This document shows positions 23,171 through 32,394 of a stretch of 64,000 nt of DNA, in pieces (position 1 is the first letter of the stretch; each line of letters begins with the position of its first letter). The translations under genes and the position numbers were made by a program. Origin of the DNA: Azospirillum agricola (GTDB lineage Bacteria > Pseudomonadota > Alphaproteobacteria > Azospirillales > Azospirillaceae); NCBI RefSeq assembly GCF_017876095.1, contig NZ_JAGINM010000006.1, forward strand, positions 248,001 through 312,000. The letters run 5' to 3'. The notes below the pieces were generated by a model that worked only from the letters and a program-made list of their open reading frames with translations, was not told the origin of the DNA and searched no databases.

Positions 23171-24772
23171 ATGCCCCAGGATGGAATCGTCCAGGACGAG
23201 ATCGTCGCGGCGCGCGGCACCAGCATCGGCGGCGCCCTGGCGCGCGCGGCGCGGCGGTACGGCGACCGCACCGCGCTGCGCTACGGCGAGCGGGAATGGA
23301 GCTTCGCCAGGCTGCACCGCGCCGCCCGCCGCGTCGCCCGCCGGCTGGGCGACCTCGGCCTGCGGCCCGGCGACCGGGTCGCCGCCTTCGGCCGCAACTC
23401 CGACGCCTATGTGGTGGCGTGGCTCGGCTGCGCGATCGGCGGCTTCATCCATGTGCCAGTCAACTACGCCCTGACCGGGGAGGAGCTGTCCTACATCCTC
23501 GGCCAGTCGGGCGCCCGGCTGGTGCTGCACGACGCCGAGCTGGCGGAGACGCTGGCCGGAGCGAGCCGGCGGGGCGAATGGGCGGCGACGCTGGCGGGTG
23601 CGGAGGGGAGTGCCGGCGCCCCCAGCGCCCCCAGCGCCCCCAGCGCCTTCGACGTGCTGACGGTGGCGCTCGACGACACCGCGCCTGATCTGACGGCCGA
23701 ACCCCTCATCGGCGCCGACACGGTGGTGCAGCTCCTCTACACCTCGGGCACCACGGCGGCGCCCAAGGGCGCCATGATGACCCACGGCAGCCTGCTGGCC
23801 GAGTACCAGAGCTGCATCCACGACTGCCGGCTCGACGGCACCGACCGCACGCTGGCGGCGCTGCCGCTCTACCACTCGGCGCAGATGCACGTCTTCCTGA
23901 TGCCGCTGCTGCTGGTCGGCGCCTCCAGCCTGCTGATCCAGGCGCCGGCCCCCAAGCTGTGCCTGGAGCTGATCGAGCGCCACCGCATCACCTCCTTCTT
24001 CGCGCCGCCGACCGTCTGGGTCAGCCTGCTGCGCCACCCGGATTTCGACGCGCACGATCTGGGCTCTCTGGAGAAGCTCTATTACGGCGCCTCGATCATG
24101 CCGGTGCCGGTGCTTCAGGAGCTGCGCCGGCGGCTGCCCAGCGCCAAGCCCTACAACTGCTACGGCCAGAGCGAGATCGGCCCGCTCGCCACCGTGCTGG
24201 CCCCCGACGAGCACGAGGAGCGTCCCGCCTCGGCCGGCCGCCCGATCCTCAACGTCGAGACCCGCGTGGTCGACGCCGACATGAAGGATCTGCCGCCCGG
24301 CCAGCACGGCGAGATCGTCCACCGCTCGCCCCAGCTGATGGCCGGCTATTGGGGCAAGGAGGCGGAAACGGCGGAAGCCTTCCAGGGCGGCTGGTTCCAT
24401 TCCGGCGACGTCGGCTATCTCGACGAGGCCGGCTACCTCTACATCGTCGACCGCATCAAGGACGTCATCAACACCGGCGGCGTGGTGGTCGCCAGCCGCG
24501 AGGTGGAGGAGGCGCTCTACACCCACCCGGCGGTCGCCGAGGTGGCGGTGGTGGCCCTGCCCGACCCGAAATGGATCGAGGCGGTGACCGCCTTCGTCGT
24601 CCTGCGCAGCGGCCAGACCGCCACGGGCGAGGAGCTGGTCACCCATTGCCGGCAGCATCTGGCGCCCTTCAAGCTGCCGAAGGCCGTCCATTTCGTCGAG
24701 TCCCTGCCGCGCAACACCGCCGGCAAGCTGCTGAAGCGCGAGCTGCGCCGCAGTCATTCGGAACCGGCCTGA
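23171..24772 (+). CDS. Acyl-CoA synthetase (AMP-dependent ligase)
   Basis: A 533-residue ANL-superfamily enzyme that activates a carboxylic acid as acyl-AMP and transfers it to CoA. Visible core motifs are the P-loop YTSGTTAAPKGAMMTH, the NCYGQSE motif, the HSGDVGYLDEAGYLYIVDR hinge region and the catalytic Lys in NTAGKLLKREL. The length and motif variants fit FadD-like medium/long-chain or aryl ligases; the substrate is unknown. A 9-base unit repeated in tandem near 23620 encodes A-P-S repeats in a surface loop. The stop overlaps the next start (TGATG), so it is coupled to the acyl-CoA dehydrogenase. It is divergent from a TetR-type regulator. Confidence 0.88.
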   Translation: MPQDGIVQDEIVAARGTSIGGALARAARRYGDRTALRYGEREWSFARLHRAARRVARRLGDLGLRPGDRVAAFGRNSDAYVVAWLGCAIGGFIHVPVNYALTGEELSYILGQSGARLVLHDAELAETLAGASRRGEWAATLAGAEGSAGAPSAPSAPSAFDVLTVALDDTAPDLTAEPLIGADTVVQLLYTSGTTAAPKGAMMTHGSLLAEYQSCIHDCRLDGTDRTLAALPLYHSAQMHVFLMPLLLVGASSLLIQAPAPKLCLELIERHRITSFFAPPTVWVSLLRHPDFDAHDLGSLEKLYYGASIMPVPVLQELRRRLPSAKPYNCYGQSEIGPLATVLAPDEHEERPASAGRPILNVETRVVDADMKDLPPGQHGEIVHRSPQLMAGYWGKEAETAEAFQGGWFHSGDVGYLDEAGYLYIVDRIKDVINTGGVVVASREVEEALYTHPAVAEVAVVALPDPKWIEAVTAFVVLRSGQTATGEELVTHCRQHLAPFKLPKAVHFVESLPRNTAGKLLKRELRRSHSEPA

Positions 24773-26595
24773 TGGGCGCCGCCTGGCAGCCGCCGCTGCA
24801 AAGCCTGCGCTTCCTCGTCCACGAGGTGCTGAAGGCCCCCGCGCTCCTCGCCGAGGCCGGCTGGGAGGAGGTGTCGCCCGAGCTGTTCGACGACGTGCTG
24901 GCCCAGGCCGGCCGTCTGGCGGCCGACAAGCTGGCGCCGCTCAACCGCTCCGGCGACGAGGAAGGGGCTCGGGTCGAGGCGGGCCATGACGGTGGTGGCG
25001 TTCGGATGCCGGCCGGCTTCGCCGCCGCCTACGCGGCGTGGCGCGACGGCGGCTGGATGGGGCTGGCCGGCGATCCGGCTTACGGCGGACAGGGCATGCC
25101 CTTCCTGCTCGACGCGCTGGTGACCGAGATGGTGTGCGCCGCCAACCTCGCCTTCAGCGTCACCCCCGGCCTGACCCAGGGCGCCATCCGTGCGCTCGCC
25201 GCCCATGGCGACGCGGCGCTGAAGGACCGTTTCCTGCCGCCGATGGTCGCCGGGGAGTGGACCGGCGCCATGGCGCTGACCGAGCCGCAGGCCGGCACCG
25301 ACCTCGGCCTGCTGCGGACCCGAGCGGACCCGGCGGCGGAGCCGGCCGGCGACGGCGGCTACCGGCTGACCGGCCAGAAGATGTTCATCTCCTCGGCCGA
25401 CCACGACCTGACCGGCGGCGTCCTGCATCTGGTGCTCGCCCGCCTGCCCGGCGCGCCGCCCGGCACGCGCGGCATCAGCCTGTTCGCCGTGCCGAAGCGG
25501 CTGGAAGACGGCAGCCGCAACGGCTGGTCGGTGCTGTCGGTCGAGCACAAGATGGGGCTGCACGCCTCGCCGACCTGCGTCGTGTCCTACGAGGGCGCCG
25601 TCGGCTGGCTGGTGGGAACACCGCACCGCGGCCTCGCCGCCATGTTCACGATGATGAACCACGAGCGGCTGTTCGTCGGCCTCCAGGGCATCGGCGTCGG
25701 CGAGCGGGCCGCGCAGGCGGCGCTCGCCTACGCGCGCGACCGCGTGCAGGGGCGCTCCCCCGGCGGACCGTCGGGCGGACCGTCGCGCCCCGATCTCCCG
25801 GCCGATCCCATCCTCGACCACCCCGACGTGCGGCGGATGGTTCTGACCGCCCGCGCCGTCACCGACGCCGGCCGGGCGCTCGCCGCCTGGACGGCGCTGT
25901 GGCTCGACCGCGCGGCGAAGCGCGGGGACGCCGCCGTCGCCGGGGAGGCGGAGGATTGGGCGGCGCTGCTGACCCCGGTCATCAAGGCCGCCGGCACCGA
26001 TTTCGGCTTCGAGGCGGCGCTGCTCGCCCAGCAGGTGATGGGCGGGCACGGCTACATCCGCGACAACGGGGTGGAGCAGCTCGTCCGCGACGTGCGGGCG
26101 ACGCAGATCTACGAGGGCACCAACGGTGTCCAGGCGCTCGACCTCGTCGGGCGCAAGCTGGCGCTGCACGGCGGCCGCCCGGTCGCCCGGCTGTTCAAAG
26201 CCGTCGAGGATGCGGCGGGGGATCTGGCGTCGGAGCCGGCGACCGCCGCTCTGGCGCAGCCGCTGCGCGACGCGCTGGAGCGCCTGCGCGCCGCCGTCGC
26301 CTGGATCGGGGAGGAAGGGCGCGGCCCGCTCGACCCGGCCGCCGGCGCCACCGACCTGCTGCGTCTGACGGCGCTGGTCGCCTATGGCTGGATGTGGGGG
26401 CTGATGGCCACGGCGGCGGCCCGCCGGCCGGAAGGCTACGACGCGGCTTTCCTGGACGCGCGGATCGGCCTCGCCCGGTTCTTCATGCAGAGGATGCTGA
26501 CGGAGGCGGCGGCGCTGGAAGCCCGCATCCGCGACGGCCATGCCAACCTGTCCGGGCCGGGTTTGGAGGGTGATCTGCCCGGCCTCGACGGATAG
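24772..26595 (+). CDS. Acyl-CoA dehydrogenase (long, DmdC-like subfamily)
   Basis: A 607-residue FAD enzyme. The N-terminal helical domain is followed by the FAD/substrate motif AMALTEPQAGTDLGLLRT and GYRLTGQKMFISS. Then come the catalytic-region IYEGTNGVQALDLVGRKL and a C-terminal extension typical of the ~600-residue subfamily that includes 3-methylmercaptopropionyl-CoA dehydrogenase. The Glu of IYEGTNG is the usual catalytic base. It oxidises an acyl-CoA to the 2-enoyl-CoA and probably acts on the product of the coupled ligase. The ATG overlaps the ligase stop by one base. A SPGGPSGGPSRPD loop (about 325-337) is an unusual Pro/Gly insertion. Confidence 0.88.
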   Translation: MGAAWQPPLQSLRFLVHEVLKAPALLAEAGWEEVSPELFDDVLAQAGRLAADKLAPLNRSGDEEGARVEAGHDGGGVRMPAGFAAAYAAWRDGGWMGLAGDPAYGGQGMPFLLDALVTEMVCAANLAFSVTPGLTQGAIRALAAHGDAALKDRFLPPMVAGEWTGAMALTEPQAGTDLGLLRTRADPAAEPAGDGGYRLTGQKMFISSADHDLTGGVLHLVLARLPGAPPGTRGISLFAVPKRLEDGSRNGWSVLSVEHKMGLHASPTCVVSYEGAVGWLVGTPHRGLAAMFTMMNHERLFVGLQGIGVGERAAQAALAYARDRVQGRSPGGPSGGPSRPDLPADPILDHPDVRRMVLTARAVTDAGRALAAWTALWLDRAAKRGDAAVAGEAEDWAALLTPVIKAAGTDFGFEAALLAQQVMGGHGYIRDNGVEQLVRDVRATQIYEGTNGVQALDLVGRKLALHGGRPVARLFKAVEDAAGDLASEPATAALAQPLRDALERLRAAVAWIGEEGRGPLDPAAGATDLLRLTALVAYGWMWGLMATAAARRPEGYDAAFLDARIGLARFFMQRMLTEAAALEARIRDGHANLSGPGLEGDLPGLDG

Positions 26596-26638
26596 GGCAG
26601 CCGGGCGGGAGGCATCCCCCTCGCCTACTCTCGTTCAC

Positions 26639-26733
26639 GTCATGACCGGGCTTGTCCCGGTCATCCACGGGCGCACTCCGAGAGCGTGCTTGGAATTTGC
26701 GCGTGGATGCCCGGCTCAAGGCCGGGCATGACG
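26639..26733. repeat. Dispersed palindromic (REP-like) element, second copy
   Basis: The halves GTCATGACCGGGCTTGTCCC and TGGATGCCCGGCTCAAGGCC (each next to a TCAT/ATGA end) form a ~95-base imperfect palindrome. It is the same kind of element as at 1471-1559. It fills most of the 171-base gap between the dehydrogenase and the convergent flaF-like gene. Confidence 0.65.
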
Positions 26734-26766
26734 GGTCACCGGTGTCAGGACTTTCGCTCGACGGTA

Positions 26767-27291
26767 TCAGATCGAGATGCGCAGCGATTCCCGGTTGACC
26801 GGCGGGCTGTCCGGCGTGGCGGCCGGAGCCATCGGCGGGCGCGGCATCGCACCGGCGGCCGGGCGCAGACCGGCCGGACCCTGCGGGGCCGGCGCCTGGG
26901 ATGCCGCGGCCTGCTGGGCCGCCTGCTGGGCGATGAACTCGCCCTGCGCGGTCAGGCCGCTGGCGACGGCGCGGTTGACGCTGACCAGTGTTTCGAGCTT
27001 GTCGAAATCCAGGTCGATCAGACGGGCGGTCGTCTCGCGGTCGACCAGCAGCGACAGCGCCGCGATGTTGGTGCGGACCTCGGGCGGGTGCCCGCAATCC
27101 TCTTCCGTGATCGCCGCCTGGAAGATCGTCCACAGCCGCTGGTTCAACTGTAGAGCGGCCTGAAGGGCCTCGGCGTCCCTGGCGTGTCCGGCGGAGATCA
27201 GGCGACGCGCGGCCTCGGCCAGGGCCCACGCCTCGACATCCCGCGGATTGTCCGAGGTCGGCTTGTTGGCGTAGGTGGGAGTCGGCTTCAT
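26767..27291 (-). CDS. FlaF-like flagellar biosynthesis regulator with C-terminal extension
   Basis: A 174-residue protein. Residues of about 1-90 match the FlaF pattern: a start with TSDNPRDVEAWAL, a helix ending LQLNQRLWTIF, then PPEVRTNIAALSLLVDRET. FlaF is an alphaproteobacterial regulator of flagellin synthesis, usually about 110-120 residues. Here about 60 extra residues rich in Gln, Ala and Pro follow (AQQAAQQAA and APAPQGPAG). GAGGGTTTGG precedes the ATG. No other flagellar gene is in the window, although a SPINDLY-type glycosyltransferase, sometimes used on flagellins, is nearby. The family call rests on the RLW-IF motif and is moderately sure. Confidence 0.6.
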   Translation of the reverse strand: MKPTPTYANKPTSDNPRDVEAWALAEAARRLISAGHARDAEALQAALQLNQRLWTIFQAAITEEDCGHPPEVRTNIAALSLLVDRETTARLIDLDFDKLETLVSVNRAVASGLTAQGEFIAQQAAQQAAASQAPAPQGPAGLRPAAGAMPRPPMAPAATPDSPPVNRESLRISI

Positions 27292-27383
27292 TCCAAACCC
27301 TCAAAGGAGGCGGACCCATGCGGACGCGGACGGACTGCCCCCGCTCGTTCATGCCCGAAGTGTGGGTGATCCTCCGGGTTTTG

Positions 27384-28412
27384 TCAACGCGACGGGGTTA
27401 ATTCAGACGGCCTGTAAGGGTTTGCCGCGACATGATCACAGCCGCCGGCCCCGCCGCAACCGGCCAGCAGGGCGCGGGCGGCGTCGATCACCACCGCCTC
27501 GGCGATGCCGTCCATCAGGCCGCGCGCGCCGGGGTCGGCCGCCACCCGGCACAGCAGCTCGTCGCGCGGCACCGTGCCGGTCACCGCGCGGGCGCGCGGC
27601 CCCCAGGGGCCGTAGGTTTCCGGAAAGCCCGGCCCGAACAGCCCCAGCGTCGGCACCCCGGCGGCGGCGGCGATGTGCATCAGCCCGCTGTCGTTGCCGA
27701 CATAGAGCGCCGCCCGCGACAGGCAGGCGGCGGCGGCCATCGGGTCGGTGCGGCCGGTCAGGTCGATCGCCTGCCCGCCCAGCGCCTCCAGCAGCGGCCG
27801 GGCGCGCTCGCGCTCCGGCCCGGCCGCCAGCACGGCGACGCGGGCGCCGGGCAGCGGCCCGTCGGCGGCGGTCAGGCGGCGGGCGAGCGCGGCGAAGCGC
27901 TCCGCCGGCCACTCCTTGCCCAGCCAGTTGGCGGTCGGCCCGATCGCCAGCAGGGGCGCGCCCGGCGGCAGCCGGTCGGACGGCAGCAGGGCCTCGGCCT
28001 CGGCCCGCGCGCGCTCGTCGATCCACAGGCGCGGGGCCGGCGGCGGCGACAGGCCGAGCACAGCGGCGATCTCCTCGACCTTGTGCATCGGCCGCGCCGC
28101 CTTGGCGTGGAAGGCGCGGCGCCGGGCCGGCACCAGCCGCCCGACCGCCGAGTTGCGCAGATCGACCACCAGATCCCAGCGCGTGCCGACGCAGTCCAGC
28201 CACAACCGCAGCCAGTGGCGGGCGTAGGAGCGCTTGGCCATCGGGATCAGCCGCTCCAGCCCCGGCACGGCGCGGAACAGCGGCGCCGGCAGCGGCCCGC
28301 AGGCGATGGTCAGGCGGGCGTCGGGAAAGCGCTCGGTCAGGTGGCCGAGCAGCCCGGTGGACAGCACCGCGTCGCCCAGCCGGTTGGAGGTGATGAAGAG
28401 GATGCGCCTCAC
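27384..28412 (-). CDS. Glycosyltransferase family 9 (heptosyltransferase-like)
   Basis: A protein of about 342 residues. GT9 features are the N-terminal RILFITSNRLGDAVLSTGLL (cf. the RLGDVLLTTP motif) and the donor-site region AIGPTANWLGKEWP. The LYVGNDSGLMHIAAAAGVPT and FGPGFPETYGPWG motifs are also present. The family transfers heptose from ADP-heptose to lipopolysaccharide core. It is coupled to the preceding LptF gene: a GTG at 28427 overlaps the lptF stop by four bases, while the GTG at 28412 has AGGAG at 7 bases and is the more likely start. Context supports a role in LPS assembly. A C-terminal tail of about 20 residues is unrecognised. Confidence 0.85.
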   Translation of the reverse strand: MRRILFITSNRLGDAVLSTGLLGHLTERFPDARLTIACGPLPAPLFRAVPGLERLIPMAKRSYARHWLRLWLDCVGTRWDLVVDLRNSAVGRLVPARRRAFHAKAARPMHKVEEIAAVLGLSPPPAPRLWIDERARAEAEALLPSDRLPPGAPLLAIGPTANWLGKEWPAERFAALARRLTAADGPLPGARVAVLAAGPERERARPLLEALGGQAIDLTGRTDPMAAAACLSRAALYVGNDSGLMHIAAAAGVPTLGLFGPGFPETYGPWGPRARAVTGTVPRDELLCRVAADPGARGLMDGIAEAVVIDAARALLAGCGGAGGCDHVAANPYRPSELTPSR

Positions 28413-28423
28413 GGCTCCGCTCC

Positions 28424-29578
28424 TCACGGCCCGGCCCCGGCGGCGGCGCCCGTGGTGGAGGCCGGCGGCGGCCCGGCGTTGCGCCCCGGCTTCAGCCGCA
28501 GGCCGCGCGACATCACCCAGAGCGCCGGGACCACCGTGACCAGCGGCAGCGCGTACATCAGCGGCACGAAGGGCGTCATCTTGCCGGCAAGGCTGGTGAG
28601 CCCCAGCGCCGCCGCCTGAAGCCCCATCACCAGCAGCACCGCGATGGTGACGCGGGACGACTGGCCGCGCCGGTTGAACTCGCCGGACAGCAGGGCGGCC
28701 AGCGCCACCGCGGCGTAGGCCAGCGCCAGCAGCGGCGAGGAGAAGCGGTGGTGCAGCTCGGCGATCAGGCCGCGCCGCATGCGGTCGTCCTGGGCGATGA
28801 TGGCGTTGGGGTCCATCAACTCGGCGGTGGAGCGCTCGCGGGCGTCGGGCCAGCGCTCGGCCGCCGCCGGGGTCAGCACCTTGAGGTCGACGGCGTAGCG
28901 CTCGAAGAAAAGCTGCGAGAGACGGCCGGTCTTGCGGTCCAGCTCCTGCCGGTTGCCGTCATAGACGACGAAGCGCGCGCCCTCCGGCCCGGTCAGCATG
29001 ACGGCGCGGTCGCCCATCACCGTCACCGGCTTTTCCGGCACGCGGTCGTCGTGGATCAGCACCTTGTGCAGGTTGCCCTCGCCGTCGCGCTCGCGCAGGA
29101 AGACGCTGAAGCGCTCGCCCACCTCGTTGAAGACGCCCTCGCGCAGGAAGAGCTGCGAATAGTCGCTGCGCACCGCGTATTCCATGCGCACCAGCTCGCG
29201 GTGGGCGGCCGGCGTCACCCAGACGTTCAGGGTGTAGACCACCACCGTCACCCCCAGCGCCAGCGCCAGCGCCGGCTGCGACAGCGAGAAGGGACCGACC
29301 CCGGCGGCGCGCATCACCACCAGCTCGCTGTCGGTCGCCATCTTGTTGTAGGTGAACAGGATCGCCCCGACCAGCGCCAGCGGCAGCACGATCCCGAGGA
29401 AGGTCGGCACCGTCAGCAGCAGCAGCCACAGGAACATCCCCATCGGCGCGCCGGCGCTGACCACGATCTCGATCAGCCGCAGCGACTGGCTGAGCCAGAT
29501 GGTCAGGGTCAGGCCCGCGGTCGAATAGAGCGTGGCGATCAGGAGATTGCGGAACAGGTACCGTTGCAGTCGGTTCAT
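28424..29578 (-). CDS. lptF: Lipopolysaccharide export permease LptF
   Basis: A 384-residue inner-membrane protein of the LptF/LptG family. Three N-terminal helices (about 12-32, 48-75 and 98-120) precede a periplasmic beta-jellyroll (about 125-265: SVFLRERDGEGNLHKVLIHD, AVMLTGPEGARFV). Three C-terminal helices follow (about 280-360). With LptB2 and LptG it extracts LPS from the inner membrane for transport to the surface. ELVVMRAAGVGP matches the conserved coupling helix. LptF was chosen over LptG by the N-terminal LQRYLFRNLL and the conserved LRLIE segment; lptG is not adjacent here. It is upstream of and overlapping with the GT9 gene. Confidence 0.8.
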   Translation of the reverse strand: MNRLQRYLFRNLLIATLYSTAGLTLTIWLSQSLRLIEIVVSAGAPMGMFLWLLLLTVPTFLGIVLPLALVGAILFTYNKMATDSELVVMRAAGVGPFSLSQPALALALGVTVVVYTLNVWVTPAAHRELVRMEYAVRSDYSQLFLREGVFNEVGERFSVFLRERDGEGNLHKVLIHDDRVPEKPVTVMGDRAVMLTGPEGARFVVYDGNRQELDRKTGRLSQLFFERYAVDLKVLTPAAAERWPDARERSTAELMDPNAIIAQDDRMRRGLIAELHHRFSSPLLALAYAAVALAALLSGEFNRRGQSSRVTIAVLLVMGLQAAALGLTSLAGKMTPFVPLMYALPLVTVVPALWVMSRGLRLKPGRNAGPPPASTTGAAAGAGP

Positions 29579-29738
29579 GGGCCTTGGCCGGGAGAAGCTC
29601 GCGCGGCAAGCTGACCATCTCCGCCCGCCGGGTCAAGTGCGGAAAACCGGGACCTTTCCCGCCCCCCGGAATCCGCCGCGGCGGACCATGGCGGAAATCT
29701 GTGGCGCACGCCCCGCCCGGCCGGTTAGACAGGGCGCC

Positions 29739-31928
29739 ATGGCGACGATCCAAGAGGCGCTGAACGCGGCGCTGGCGCACCATCAGGCCGGCCGGCTGGG
29801 CGAGGCGGCGGGGCTCTACCGCGCCGTGCTCGACGCCGCCCCCGGCCACGCCGACGCCTCCCATCTGCTGGGCGTCGTCCATCTCCAGGCCGGCCAGCCC
29901 GCCGAGGCCGAGGCGCTGATCCGCGCCGCCATCCAGTCCGACCGCCGCGCCGCCGCCTACCACGACAATCTCGGCAGCGCGCTCAAGGCCCTGGGCCGGC
30001 TGGAGGAGGCCGCCGCCGCCCACCGGCAGGCCATCCGACTGAACCCCGGATTCGCGCAGGCGCTCTACAATCTGGGCAACGCGCTGGACGCGCTCGGCCG
30101 GCGGGAGGAGGCGGTGACCGCCTACCGGCAGGCGGCGACCCGGCGGCCCGGCTACGCCCGCGCCCGCTTCAACCTGGGCAACGCGCTGGCGGCGCTCGGC
30201 CGCGACGACGAGGCCGCCGAGGCCTACCGCGCCGCCATCGCCGACGACCCCGGCTTCGTCGAGGCGCACGCCAACCACGGCGCCCTGCTGCTGGCCCGGA
30301 TGCGCCCGGACGAGGCCAGCGCGGCGTTCGCCCGCGCGCTGGCCCTGCAACCCGACCATGGGCCGGCGCTCGCCAACCGGGCGTCCGCCCTGCTGGCGCT
30401 CGGCGACAACGCGCGGGCCGACGACGCGGCGCGCCGCGCGGTGCTGGCGCGGCCCGGCGTGGCCGAGACTCTTCTGCGGCTGGGCGAGGTGCGCCAGCGG
30501 GCCAACCGGCTGGGCGAGGCCGCCGGCATCTACGGCGCCGCCCTGGCGCTCGACCCCGCTCTCGCCGAGGCGCACGCCAACCGGGCGCTGGTCCGCCAGA
30601 CCCAGGGCCTGCTCGACGCGGCGGAGGCGGGCGACCGGCGGGCGCTGGTCCTGCGGCCCGACCTCGCCGAGGTGCGCTCCAACCTCGCCTATCTGGCGCT
30701 GTTCCAGCCGGACGCGAGCCTGGGCGGCGCGCTGGAGGCCCACAAAGCCTGGGACGCCGTCCACGGGGCGCCGCTGCGCGCCGGGTGGCGGCGGCACAAG
30801 GTGGCGCCGCTCGCCGGCGGCAAGGGGGGCGCCGCGCGGCCGCTGACGGTCGGCATCCTGTCGGGCGATTTCCGCCGCCATCCCGCCGGACAGTTCGCCG
30901 TCCGCACGGTGGAGGCCCTGCCCGCCTTCGGGGTCCGCCTGTTCCTCTACGCCAACCAGCCCGAGAGCGACGACCTCACCGCCCGCTTCCGCGCGGCGGC
31001 GGAGCGCTGGACCCCCGTCGCCGCTCTGTCCGACGCCGAGCTGGCCGACCGCATCCGCGCCGACCGGCCGGACGTGCTGATCGACCTCGCCGGCCACAAC
31101 GCCCGCAACCGTCTGGGAGTCTTCGCCCGCAAGCCGGCGCCGGTGCAGGTCGCGTGGTCGGGCTACATGGCGACCACCGGCCTTGCGGCGATGGACGCGC
31201 TGGTCGCCGACCGCCACCATGTGCCGGAGGGCGCGGACGCCTTCTACGTCGAGCGCGTCCTGCGCATGCCCGACGCCTTCATCGCCTACGACCCGCCGCC
31301 CGGCGTTCCGGAGCCGGGACCGCCGCCCTGCCTGTCGGGCGCGCCGGTGACCTTCGGCTTCTTCAACATCCTGACCAAGCTGAACGGCACGGTGCTCGAC
31401 GCCTGGGCGGCCATCCTGGCCCGCCTGCCGGAGGCCCGCCTGCTGATGAAGACCAAGGCGCTGTCCTGCCCGGCGACCGCCGCCCTGTGGCGCGGCCGGC
31501 TCGCCGCCGCCGGCATCGCGCCGGACCGGGTGACGATGCTCGGCGCCACCTCCAGCCTCGACCACATGCGCCACGCCGCGTCGATCGACGTGGCGCTCGA
31601 CCCCTTTCCCTACAGCGGCAGCACGACGACGCTGGAAACGCTGTGGATGGGGGTGCCGGTGATCACGCTGCCGGGGGATACCTTCTCCAGCCGCCACTCG
31701 CTGGCCTTCCTGACGGTGGCCGGGGTGGAGGGATGCGTCGCCCGCGACGCGGCGGAGTATGTGGAGCTGGCGGTCGGCTGGGCGCGCGACCCGGCGCGGC
31801 TGGCGGCCCTGCGGCGGGACCTGCGCGCCCGCATGGCGGCGGGGCCCCTGTGCGACGGGCGGACGCTCGCCGGGCATCTGGCCGCCGCCCTGGCGCGGGA
31901 GGTCGGGCGCCTCGCCCGCCCCGCCTAG
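29739..31928 (+). CDS. TPR-repeat SPINDLY-type O-GlcNAc transferase-like protein (GT41)
   Basis: A 729-residue cytosolic protein. Residues of about 5-370 form roughly ten TPR repeats (units such as AYHDNLGSALKALGRLEEAA and ALYNLGNALDALGRREEAV). The rest is a SPINDLY-type catalytic region: GILSGDFRRHPAGQF, LIDLAGHNARNRLGVFARKP, QVAWSGYMATTG, FGFFNILTKLN, DPFPYSGSTTTLETLWMGVP and GDTFSSRHS. GT41 enzymes O-glycosylate Ser/Thr of proteins; bacterial members often modify flagellins or adhesins. The N-terminal extension in the open frame is probably untranslated: ATG 29739 has AGGG and starts the first TPR. Divergent from lptF. Confidence 0.88.
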   Translation: MATIQEALNAALAHHQAGRLGEAAGLYRAVLDAAPGHADASHLLGVVHLQAGQPAEAEALIRAAIQSDRRAAAYHDNLGSALKALGRLEEAAAAHRQAIRLNPGFAQALYNLGNALDALGRREEAVTAYRQAATRRPGYARARFNLGNALAALGRDDEAAEAYRAAIADDPGFVEAHANHGALLLARMRPDEASAAFARALALQPDHGPALANRASALLALGDNARADDAARRAVLARPGVAETLLRLGEVRQRANRLGEAAGIYGAALALDPALAEAHANRALVRQTQGLLDAAEAGDRRALVLRPDLAEVRSNLAYLALFQPDASLGGALEAHKAWDAVHGAPLRAGWRRHKVAPLAGGKGGAARPLTVGILSGDFRRHPAGQFAVRTVEALPAFGVRLFLYANQPESDDLTARFRAAAERWTPVAALSDAELADRIRADRPDVLIDLAGHNARNRLGVFARKPAPVQVAWSGYMATTGLAAMDALVADRHHVPEGADAFYVERVLRMPDAFIAYDPPPGVPEPGPPPCLSGAPVTFGFFNILTKLNGTVLDAWAAILARLPEARLLMKTKALSCPATAALWRGRLAAAGIAPDRVTMLGATSSLDHMRHAASIDVALDPFPYSGSTTTLETLWMGVPVITLPGDTFSSRHSLAFLTVAGVEGCVARDAAEYVELAVGWARDPARLAALRRDLRARMAAGPLCDGRTLAGHLAAALAREVGRLARPA

Positions 31929-32065
31929 CGCCGCCGCCAGTGCGGTCGGCGGTCTTCATGAATTCGTGTCGTAATTGTCATGCATCCCACGTTGTAACCG
32001 TTCCAGATTGGGCGCATCATCCCATTATATGCGGTGCAATGAAGCAGCGCGAATTCGAGGGGCCG

Positions 32066-32320
32066 ATGTTCGATCCGTCCGCAATCCGCCGGGCAATCGA
32101 TGAAGTGGAACGGGTGGTGGCGGCCACGCCGACCGGCGCCTCGTCCCCCCGCCCGAACGGCGGCCCCGCCTTGGGCAAGCTCTACACCGTCTACGCGCAG
32201 AGCGTGCTGACCGCACACGGGATCATGGTGGACCTCGACGAGCTGTGCTGCCAGAGCTGCCGGTCCTGCCCGCCCACCCACTGCATCCGCGACCGTGACC
32301 GCGACCGCGGCCGGGGGTGA
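32066..32320 (+). CDS. Small Cys-cluster protein
   Basis: An 84-residue protein starting MFDPSAIRRAIDEVERVV, preceded by GAGGGG. A helical N-terminus is followed by a Pro/Gly-rich loop, a second helix (KLYTVYAQSVLTAHGIMVDLDELC) and a dense Cys cluster C-C-x-x-C-x-x-C-x5-C (CCQSCRSCPPTHC). It ends in an Arg/Asp repeat. The Cys spacing suggests a zinc or iron-sulfur site; I recognise no family. An in-frame ATG at 32039 is possible but has a poorer site. The upstream 100 bases are clearly more AT-rich than the surroundings, which fits a promoter. Confidence 0.55.
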   Translation: MFDPSAIRRAIDEVERVVAATPTGASSPRPNGGPALGKLYTVYAQSVLTAHGIMVDLDELCCQSCRSCPPTHCIRDRDRDRGRG

Positions 32321-32394
32321 CGGGCGCTGGGGGACCGGCGGCGGCGTGCTATGATGCAGGGCACCATCAAGGCGAAACCCGCGCAGGACCGGCC

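Noticed and set aside
23959..24771. N-terminal 271 residues of the long frame that ends in the acyl-CoA dehydrogenase
   Set aside because: This part overlaps the ligase gene in another frame and is Arg/Pro-rich; the dehydrogenase clearly starts at 24772.
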